From positions 1 to 58,257 of the forward strand of contig CAMVJE010000009.1 of assembly GCA_947167745.1 (NCBI GenBank): a stretch of DNA of 58,257 nt, in the 5' to 3' direction. This document shows, one piece after another, positions 51,658-58,257 of the stretch (positions are counted from its first letter, which is position 1; each line of letters opens with the position of its first letter). Under the pieces are notes generated by a model. It was not told the origin of the DNA. It worked only from the letters and a program-made list of their open reading frames with translations, and made no database searches. The stretch is from an uncultured Treponema sp. (GTDB lineage: Bacteria > Spirochaetota > Spirochaetia > Treponematales > Treponemataceae). Both the position numbers and the translations under genes were made by a program.

Positions 51658-54175
51658 GCTGATTTCCCCCCAATGCCATGATTTCATAGATTTTTTTCAT
51701 ATCGAGATGCTTTCGGAGCGTGTCGGCCAGAAGATTGTACTGGCTTTCCTTGAAGTCCTGAATCGTGGGAAATCCGTTGAAAATTTGTGACTCACCTTCC
51801 CCGCCCTGTTTTTCTTTTGCGGCCAAAAGGGATTTTTCAAAATCGATTCCCTTTCGTCTGGCGAGGATTTCAACAAACTTCTGGCATAATTCCGCCTGGT
51901 CAAAAAATCCGTGAATGTAGGTGCCGAAGACATTTCCCTTAACCGCGCCGTCAAGCTTGGTCACGCCGGAAACGCTGTCAGTAATCTGCGCCAAAAAGGA
52001 CTCAGCCGCCCCCGCAACAAAGCGCGTCCGCCCCATGTGGATTTCATAGCCGGAAACAGGAAGTGAGCCAAGAGCAGAAAAGAGAGATTCGGAATTAACT
52101 TCGGAATGACGCAAACCATCGGATTCGGAATGACCGACTTCACCATCAGAAGAATCATCAATCATCAATTTTCCCGAAACGCGGGTGCGAGTCTTCTCCG
52201 AAGAAAAGACTGTCTCCACAGGAAGCAAGGAAAGTCCAATGAATTGTGCATTCTGCATTACACATTCTGAATTATATTCGCTTCCCGAAATCTTTTCCCC
52301 AAGCATCTGAAAGCCGCCGCAGATTCCAAGGACGGGAGTGCCTTTTCTGGCTTCGGACTGAATAAGAGAAGCAAGGCCAGATTTTTTAAGCCAGTCAAGA
52401 TCAGCGAGAGTGTTTTTTGTTCCCGGAAGAATTATGCAGTCGGGAGAACCTAAGTCTTTGGGTTCTGAGACATAATAAAGGTTCACCAGAGGAGAATTTT
52501 GCAGGGGAATGAAGTCGGTGAAGTTTGAAATATGAGGCAAACGAACGACCGCTAGCTGAATTTCGTCCTTTTTATCCCGAAATTTTGTTATAGTGTGCAG
52601 ATTTTCAGACAGCGAATCCTCATCATCCAGCTGAATTTTCATATAAGGGATGCAGCCGACCACCGGGATGCCTGTTTTTTCTTCCAGCATTTTGATTCCG
52701 CTTTCAAGAATAGTCTCATCCCCGCGGAATTTGTTGATTATAAAGCCTTTTACGCGCGACCGTTCGTTAGGCGTAAGCAGTTCCACGGTTCCTACGAGCT
52801 GGGCGAAGACTCCGCCCCGGTCAATGTCGGCCACGAGAAGCACCGGGCTGCCGGCGATTTCTGCCATTCCCATATTCACGATGTCATTTTCTTTGAGGTT
52901 GATTTCGGCAGGACTACCCGCCCCTTCAAGCACGATTATGTCATGCTGGAGGCTGAGTTTTTCGTAAGCGGCCTTTATGTGTGGAATCAGGGATTTTTTG
53001 TAGGCGAAATATTCTTTTGCGGCCATGTTTCCCAGCACTTCGCCGTTCACGATGACCTGACTTCCCGTGTCGCTGGTAGGTTTGAGCAAAATGGGATTCA
53101 TGAGGACGCTTGGCTCCACTCCGGCCGCTTCTGCCTGCATGACCTGCGCCCGCCCCATTTCCAGGCCTTCGCTCGTGACAAAGGAATTCAGGGCCATGTT
53201 CTGGGATTTAAAAGGCGCGACAGAAAATCCGTCCTGCTTGAAAATACGGCACAAGCCCGCCACGACAAAAGATTTCCCCGCATTAGACATAGTTCCCTGC
53301 ACCATCAAACAAGAATTACGTCCGTGTAATTCTTGTTTTGTAGTTCCGCAACCTTGCGGAGATTTTTCAAATATTTTTTTCACACAAAATTTCTGCACCA
53401 ATTCTTCATAGGCCTTTTCTTCGGTGAAGAAATTTTCGTCCAATTCGTACAAAGCGCTCAGCTGGGCCTTGCACGCCTTTTCGTCTCTGGAAAGCTCGCG
53501 GATTTCTTTTTTCCCGACGCAGAGGATTCGGCTGGAGATTTTAAGGGCAAGGTCGATTTCATGGAGGGAAGCGATGATTGTGACGCCTTTTCCAGCGAGA
53601 TTTTTGAGAATCGTAAGGAGTTCGAGCCGCCACTTGATGTCCAGGTAGCTGGTCGGCTCATCCAAAACCAATAGCTTTGGGTTTTGACAGAGGGCACGGG
53701 CAATCATTATCCGCTGTTTTTGACCGTCACTGACTTGCCTAAAGTCTTTCTGGGCAAAATCCTGGGCATGAAGCAGGGAAATCGCCTCATCGACCGCCTT
53801 TTCGTCATCTGAATTCAAAAGTCCGAAATAGCCGGTGTGGGGATAGCGGCCGGAAGCGACCACATCACGGCAGGTCAGCAATTCGGGCTTGACGCTGGTA
53901 GTAAGCAAGACCGAGATTTTTTTGGACAGTTCCTTTTGCGTGTAGGATTTCAGCTCCGATGAATCAAGGAAAACCGCGCCGTCAATGGGTTCAAGCTGGC
54001 GGATAATCGTTTTGAGGAGAGTGGATTTTCCGGAGCCGTTAGGCCCGATAAGCGAGAGGATTTCGCCTGCGTGCAGAGAGAGGGAAATACCGGTGTGGAG
54101 AGGAGATTTTCCGTAGCCCACGGCGAGATTTTTTAGGATTAGGGGAAATGTGGCTGGAGAAAGGTTGTTTTTCAT
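51650..54175 (-). CDS. cobQ: ABC transporter ATPase (FecE/BtuD-like) fused to cobyric acid synthase
   Basis: About 841 residues from ATG 54175 (GGGAG site five bases before). Residues 1-250 are an ABC ATPase: LIGPNGSGKST (43-53), signature VSDGQKQR (LSGGQ variant), LLVLDEPTSYLD, switch His in SLHEID. Residues ~285-835 are CobQ/CbiP: LMVQGTMSNAGKSF, FKSQNMALNSF, and glutaminase Cys in LGICGGFQMLG (~618). CobQ amidates four corrin side chains. The ATPase half resembles iron/cobalamin importers, but no permease is in the window. A 13-bp hairpin lies in the linker. GTCATTCCGAA-type repeat sequence is present within the C-terminal part. Confidence 0.93.
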   Translation of the reverse strand: MKNNLSPATFPLILKNLAVGYGKSPLHTGISLSLHAGEILSLIGPNGSGKSTLLKTIIRQLEPIDGAVFLDSSELKSYTQKELSKKISVLLTTSVKPELLTCRDVVASGRYPHTGYFGLLNSDDEKAVDEAISLLHAQDFAQKDFRQVSDGQKQRIMIARALCQNPKLLVLDEPTSYLDIKWRLELLTILKNLAGKGVTIIASLHEIDLALKISSRILCVGKKEIRELSRDEKACKAQLSALYELDENFFTEEKAYEELVQKFCVKKIFEKSPQGCGTTKQELHGRNSCLMVQGTMSNAGKSFVVAGLCRIFKQDGFSVAPFKSQNMALNSFVTSEGLEMGRAQVMQAEAAGVEPSVLMNPILLKPTSDTGSQVIVNGEVLGNMAAKEYFAYKKSLIPHIKAAYEKLSLQHDIIVLEGAGSPAEINLKENDIVNMGMAEIAGSPVLLVADIDRGGVFAQLVGTVELLTPNERSRVKGFIINKFRGDETILESGIKMLEEKTGIPVVGCIPYMKIQLDDEDSLSENLHTITKFRDKKDEIQLAVVRLPHISNFTDFIPLQNSPLVNLYYVSEPKDLGSPDCIILPGTKNTLADLDWLKKSGLASLIQSEARKGTPVLGICGGFQMLGEKISGSEYNSECVMQNAQFIGLSLLPVETVFSSEKTRTRVSGKLMIDDSSDGEVGHSESDGLRHSEVNSESLFSALGSLPVSGYEIHMGRTRFVAGAAESFLAQITDSVSGVTKLDGAVKGNVFGTYIHGFFDQAELCQKFVEILARRKGIDFEKSLLAAKEKQGGEGESQIFNGFPTIQDFKESQYNLLADTLRKHLDMKKIYEIMALGGNQHE

Positions 54176-54864
54176 ATAATCTCCCAATGTCCGCCTTTGT
54201 CTGCGCCCACGCGACGGATAATATTTTTTTCCTGTAACTTTGCAATCTGCTTGGCAACTGCACGCCTGGAAATTCCCAGTTTATCTGCCATGTCCTGAGT
54301 AGTTATATTTCCATCAGACTTTATAAGTTCAATAATTTTCTGTGAACTTTTCTGTGAACTTTCTATGTATTTTCCATGCTCAACATCCCAAGTATTCTGA
54401 CCGGGTGCAAGGTTTTCCTTATAAATCAAACCGTCTTTTGCAGTTCCAGCCACAGCCTCAAAAGTGACGGTAAAATCGTTATTATCTATGGAATATTTTG
54501 GAAGTGGATTTTCATTTTCTTTGCATGCATCGCAGATTTTCTGGATTCCACGTCCCCAGGTTTCAATATATCCAGCCTTAAAAAAGGCCTCTGCAATCAG
54601 CGGATTATATTTTATGGACTTATGTTTTTGAAAAAGTTTTTCTTCCGTCCAATCTTCGGTGACATTTGCGGCATCGTTTGAAATCACAATCTGATTATAA
54701 TAAACCCGAATCTGAGTCGGATTCATGTAATTATACGCACGGTGAACAATCGAATTATAAATCGCCTCGCGAATCGCTCCATACGCAAAAGGAAAAGTTT
54801 CAATTCGGGTTGTTCCGTCGTAAGTTATTGATTCTTTGTATTCGATTAACTGGGATTCGGACAT
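54172..54864 (-). CDS. AlbA/RecG-like ATP-binding regulator, internally truncated
   Basis: 230 residues. It begins like full-length AlbA_2 proteins (MSESQLIEYKES) but jumps at once to the later ATP-binding part (TRIETFPFAYGAIREAIYNSIVHRAY, GYIETWGRGIQKI). It ends with a winged helix-turn-helix (ITTQDMADKLGISRRAVAKQIAKLQEK). Full-length relatives are about 450-480 residues, so the AlbA_2 domain seems to be deleted in frame. Its TGA overlaps the ATG of the CobQ fusion (ATGA), so the two are coupled. It may still bind DNA. Confidence 0.75.
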   Translation of the reverse strand: MSESQLIEYKESITYDGTTRIETFPFAYGAIREAIYNSIVHRAYNYMNPTQIRVYYNQIVISNDAANVTEDWTEEKLFQKHKSIKYNPLIAEAFFKAGYIETWGRGIQKICDACKENENPLPKYSIDNNDFTVTFEAVAGTAKDGLIYKENLAPGQNTWDVEHGKYIESSQKSSQKIIELIKSDGNITTQDMADKLGISRRAVAKQIAKLQEKNIIRRVGADKGGHWEII

Positions 54865-54884
54865 GTTTTATTACGCTCTCCTTT

Positions 54885-55799
54885 TCAAAATGATCTCATA
54901 TAATTTGGAAGTCCAAACTTGCCTTCTGTCATTATTTTTGAATTTAAGTATGTTTCAAATAAGTCTTGTACAAAATTTGTTTTTTCAGAGGAGAGTTCTA
55001 TTTTTTCATTTTCATTTGGAAGAGCTTTTATAAGAGGCATTATTGAATAGTTTTTTGATGTATAAACTTTCGATATGTAACTAAACGCAGTGCCGAAAGT
55101 TAGTTTTGTCTCTAAATTGTGTTTTTTCAAGATTTTTTTTAGAGACGGTACAACTATTATTCGGTAGATATTATCAAATTTATCAAAGAAAAAGCTTTTA
55201 CCTTTTTTAACTAAAATATTTGGTATAAGGTCGATATTTTCAAATACATACCTATAAAATGAAAAAACTTCCATAGCAATACACATTGCCTGTAATTCTG
55301 AAATGAAATTTGGCAAGCAAGGATTTCTTGATAATAATGTTTTTGAGATTTTCAATTCGCTCTCAAAAGTTCGATCATGAAAAATTTCATTTCTAAAATT
55401 TTCAAATTCATCAAGTTTCGATTGCAATCCACATTTACAATATTCTTCATGAGGAAAATTTATGAAAGCATTAATTTGTTTTATTCGACTATTCAAAGTT
55501 TTTGTTTTATATGTCGAGAAGTTCTTATTATTATCTATACAAAGAGTTTTTAAAACTGAATTTACAAATGCCTCAATACTTAGAAACCAAAAACAAGATG
55601 AAATCACACTGTTTTTTCCAAGTAAAGAGATTGATTCTAAATTTTCAAAATCAACAAGGTCTTGTAACGTATAATTATATGCTATATTCACATAATCAGG
55701 ATAATTCATGGGAACGAAATGCTCGGTATCTTTGTTTTTCATATATAAAGCGCATTTTCCTAAATCGTTATTCATAATTTTTTCTAAAAGCATACTCAT
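54885..55799 (-). CDS. HEPN-like protein of unknown function
   Basis: 304 residues, mostly helical, AT-rich compared with neighbours. It contains RNEIFH (near residue 137), an Rx4H motif with the polar residue after Arg that is typical of HEPN ribonucleases, flanked by helices (SKLDEFENF before, SELKISKTLL after). The rest was not recognised. It overlaps the end of the AbiU2-like gene (ATGA) and is followed after 20 bases by the truncated regulator. A defence role is inferred from the motif and neighbours only. Confidence 0.55.
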   Translation of the reverse strand: MSMLLEKIMNNDLGKCALYMKNKDTEHFVPMNYPDYVNIAYNYTLQDLVDFENLESISLLGKNSVISSCFWFLSIEAFVNSVLKTLCIDNNKNFSTYKTKTLNSRIKQINAFINFPHEEYCKCGLQSKLDEFENFRNEIFHDRTFESELKISKTLLSRNPCLPNFISELQAMCIAMEVFSFYRYVFENIDLIPNILVKKGKSFFFDKFDNIYRIIVVPSLKKILKKHNLETKLTFGTAFSYISKVYTSKNYSIMPLIKALPNENEKIELSSEKTNFVQDLFETYLNSKIMTEGKFGLPNYMRSF

Positions 55800-56460
55800 A
55801 TTTTATCCTTTTCTATATAAAATTCTTCTTTTGATAACTTTTTGAATAAATTATCTACATCAAAAACATTACTACTTTGAACAGCATGAATTGATTCATC
55901 ATATATAATTGATATTTTGTTGCAAAGTTCACTTGCAACTTTAAGAAGCTTTTTCATATCTTTAAATGATAATGGAAAGTCCTTTTCGAGTTTCCCATTA
56001 TTGTTTTTATAGACTTCATCTAAATGTGCATAATATTTATTACGCCGGTTTCTTAAGTTCTCTCTTTCTTTAGAAACACTTTTTAATAATTGCCGACAAT
56101 CATTAAGTTCGCTAAAAACATCAATTGAAATTGTTTTTCTAGTACATGTTTATCTGTATCGCAATCTATATACCCAACATCACGAGTTGTTTTAAATAAT
56201 GAAGTATTCTGTCGAGATATTTCTATCAATTTAAATAAACTTGTTGAACTTTTATCATCAAAAAGCTTTGCTGTTTCAATAAAAACAGCATGCAATAAAG
56301 ATGAAAATGTCAGCTGAAAAAATGCTGGGGCAAAATTCATTTCTTCTAAGTATTTTGCTTTTGACCCAATAAGATGCTTATACAATTCAAAGCAAGCATT
56401 TGTGTAAGTTATTCGAGAAAAATATTGGTCTAACAAAATCTTAAAAGATTCTTTTGTCAT
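55796..56460 (-). pseudogene. AbiU2-like HEPN protein, frameshifted
   Basis: ATG 56460 with GGAGGT six bases before. The first frame (MTKESFKILLDQYFSRITYTN...) runs to a stop at 56083, but after the five As at 56138-56134 (minus strand) the +1 frame continues sensibly: TISIDVFSELNDCRQLLK, then ENLRNRRNKYYAHLDEVYK, ending at TGA 55796 overlapping the next ATG. SLLHAVFIETAKLFDDKSSTSL and RNKYYAHLD fit AbiU2-type HEPN proteins. One extra A would repair a ~221-residue gene. So it is a mutation, a slippage site or a sequencing error. Confidence 0.7.
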
Positions 56461-56464
56461 TGAT

Positions 56465-58257
56465 TTACCTCCCCTCCACAATCTTTATCTCGTCTTCGGA
56501 AAGACCATAGAGCGCATACACAAGACGGTCGATTTCTGCTTCTTCTTTGCTTGTATCTGCCTGAGGATTGGCTTTTTTTGCGGCGAGGATTTTATCCACC
56601 AAAGCGATGATGGGCTTTTGCTGGGCGGGTGTGACAGGTGGAAGAGGAATGTTCAAAAGAGGTTCTTTATCAACTTGATAATTTGAGCCTTGCATTTTAC
56701 CTTTGTTTTTGAGCCAAAAAGCAATGAGTTTTGAATTCAAAACACCAGTTAAAAATTTCATATTCCAACGAGATGTTTGAATAACATAATACATTGCAGG
56801 AACATAACAATCAAATTCACTGTAAGAAAAACAAGGCTTATCAACACATTTTCTTAAAGAAACAATCTTTGCTCCTTTGAAAAAATGCTCTTCTCTCGCA
56901 CGATGTAAACCATACGGAGCATTATCAGATGTAATAGCCTTTTTTACACAATCAAGGTGGGCTTTCAGATTTGGATAAGAGTCCATACTGTTTTCTTTTT
57001 TAAATTCAGACCCTGTATATATAATCCAATTCTTGTTTTTTGGATTTGTATAATAGCGACTTATCTCATCAGAAGTATAAAAAGGTTTTACCAAACCAAA
57101 TTCATTTTTAGAAAGGTTTAAAGCATCTTTTTCAGATTGTGTTAAAACAAAAATAGCTTTTCCTACTGGCAAATCTGGAAATTCTCGATGAATTTTGTTG
57201 TTTACACAATCGTGATGTGTGTGAATTCCATTGGTTGCTTCATCAGCTTGCAAAAACAATTTTCCGCTTGCAATCTTCTCTAAAATATCATCGTTGTAGC
57301 TGAATGTTAGTAATTTTCCATTTAATACTGTTCTGTCAATTTTTGGAGCAAGATACTTTGTTTTTCCTGTGTTATGTTTTTGGATCAATGAAAGCATATC
57401 ATCTTTATCTGCTTCTGCAAGCAATGTACGATAGTCAAAGGTGTATTTATCGGCTGTTGTGTTTTTCTCGAAAAGCATTACCATTGTCTGAATGTCCGCA
57501 CTTTCAAAAACCATGTATGTATTGAAATCGAGCATTTGCAAGATTTTACTGTCTTCAAGCACTTTTTTTCGCATTAGTTTTGCACCACTGCTTGTTGTCC
57601 AGTTGTTTTGTGCAATAAAGCAAAGTATACCTTTTGTTTTCAATAAATCGATTCCGTGACAGGCAAATCCATACCATAAATCCATTTTTCCCATATAATA
57701 CGGGCTAGTTTCTCTAAAGCCATCAAACGCCGATTTGTTTGTGTATTCTTTGATATACGGCGGGTTCCCAATCACAATATCAAACCCATCCTTCACCCCA
57801 AACATCCATTCTGCATCAAAGAATGAACTTGCAGGTGCACTCTGGTCGTAAGGGTTCCATTCTGCAAGCTGCTTGGCATCTTCCGGGGAATAAACCTGTT
57901 CTTCTTCCAACAGTTTTGAAAGTTCCTTCCTCAGTTTTTCATCCTGCTCGCGGTTTTCTTTTTTCTCCTGTGCTGTTTTTGCACTAAAGTGAACTTTTCG
58001 GATTTCTCCAAGTTTTTTGGTAATTTCATCAATTCTCGGATTTGCAAACAGAGCCATATCATCTGTTTTCTTTGCTTTTCCAATCAGCGTATTTGCCGCA
58101 ACAAATTTTGTCTCAAGGTTCGGCAGAGGATTGTATCCGTAATTTTCTTCAGGATGATTTTCTATCTTTGGCTGCTCGCAAATCAGGCTGATAAAGAAAC
58201 GCAGCTTACTGATTTGTACGGCAATGGGCTGAATGTCCACACCAAAAATTGAATCCT
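56465..58257 (-). CDS. Eco57I/TaqI-like N6-adenine DNA methyltransferase (partial, 5' end outside window)
   Basis: The frame is open through the window edge (upstream codons read DSIFGVDIQPIAVQISKLRF), so the gene starts beyond 58257. The visible ~597 residues contain the catalytic NPPY (IVIGNPPYIKEYT), WYGFACHGIDLLKTKGILCFIAQN, and a C-terminal TaqI-type specificity region (KNKNWIIYTGSEFK, FLTGVLNSKLIAFWL, PLPPVTPAQQKPIIALVDKILAAK). Such proteins are type IIG-like enzymes or BREX/DISARM-type methylases. The nuclease part cannot be judged here. The next HEPN gene begins 4 bases after its stop. Confidence 0.9.
   Translation of the reverse strand, partial: DSIFGVDIQPIAVQISKLRFFISLICEQPKIENHPEENYGYNPLPNLETKFVAANTLIGKAKKTDDMALFANPRIDEITKKLGEIRKVHFSAKTAQEKKENREQDEKLRKELSKLLEEEQVYSPEDAKQLAEWNPYDQSAPASSFFDAEWMFGVKDGFDIVIGNPPYIKEYTNKSAFDGFRETSPYYMGKMDLWYGFACHGIDLLKTKGILCFIAQNNWTTSSGAKLMRKKVLEDSKILQMLDFNTYMVFESADIQTMVMLFEKNTTADKYTFDYRTLLAEADKDDMLSLIQKHNTGKTKYLAPKIDRTVLNGKLLTFSYNDDILEKIASGKLFLQADEATNGIHTHHDCVNNKIHREFPDLPVGKAIFVLTQSEKDALNLSKNEFGLVKPFYTSDEISRYYTNPKNKNWIIYTGSEFKKENSMDSYPNLKAHLDCVKKAITSDNAPYGLHRAREEHFFKGAKIVSLRKCVDKPCFSYSEFDCYVPAMYYVIQTSRWNMKFLTGVLNSKLIAFWLKNKGKMQGSNYQVDKEPLLNIPLPPVTPAQQKPIIALVDKILAAKKANPQADTSKEEAEIDRLVYALYGLSEDEIKIVEGR

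Noticed and set aside
53307..53338. 13-bp hairpin as a terminator between ABC and CobQ genes
   Set aside because: The frame is open through it, there is no T-tract on the coding strand, and both halves are read as one protein.

Overview
The window looks like a piece of a host-associated spirochete chromosome, most likely a rumen, gut or oral Treponema. This is an inference from family content: beta-helix/GLUG surface lipoproteins, a class III cyclase followed by a FecR-domain protein and an outer-membrane protein, many loose spirochete-type lipoboxes, and an anaerobic cobalamin cluster. No rRNA or tRNA gene was seen.

Layout. (1) 1-3.2 kb: two small double-glycine-type leader peptides (RiPP/bacteriocin-like precursors), one directly coupled to an ECF sigma factor, with a TolC-type outer-membrane channel between them on the other strand. 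(2) 3.2-9.9 kb: a GH3 beta-N-acetylhexosaminidase lipoprotein, an AddB-like nuclease and a STAND/LuxR regulator. (3) 9.9-23.8 kb: a plus-strand run of membrane adenylate/guanylate cyclase, FecR-domain protein, outer-membrane protein and two large surface lipoproteins. The first lipoprotein is frameshifted at a G8 tract. The second carries a palindromic repeat in frame. (4) 23.8-35.4 kb: a heavily rearranged zone. Intact cobJ, cobK, cbiG and a third giant lipoprotein are interleaved with short scars of the same genes, palindromic GTCATT repeats, a broken HEPN/MNT toxin-antitoxin pair, a candidate type I toxin/antisense-RNA locus, and an Rpn-family nuclease with a duplicated C-terminal tail. (5) 35.5-43.9 kb: plus-strand cobalamin operon cbiET-cbiA-(lipoprotein)-cobD-cobT-cobU-cobC-cbiB, with several 4-bp stop/start overlaps. 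(6) 43.8-49 kb: periplasmic binding protein plus GGDEF sensor, YgjP-like metallopeptidase, MATE transporter. (7) 49-58.3 kb, minus strand: cbiF, cbiD, cbiC and an ABC-ATPase/CobQ fusion, read from a chain of defence-type genes (Eco57I-like methylase, frameshifted AbiU2-like HEPN, a second HEPN-type protein, a truncated AlbA/RecG-like regulator).

Together the cob/cbi genes cover most of the anaerobic corrin route and nearly all lower-ligand/nucleotide-loop steps (cbiH/J/G/E-T/A/D/F/C/P, cbiB, cobU/T/C/D). The cobalt chelatase, CbiL/SUMT, corrinoid adenosyltransferase and CobS are not in the window. The most interesting candidates are the convergent small-peptide/small-RNA locus at 26.3-26.7 kb, the leader-peptide/ECF/TolC locus at the left end, the duplicated internal-start tail of the Rpn nuclease, and the reciprocal gene-loss pattern left by a tandem duplication of lipoprotein-cbiG-cobJ-cobK.
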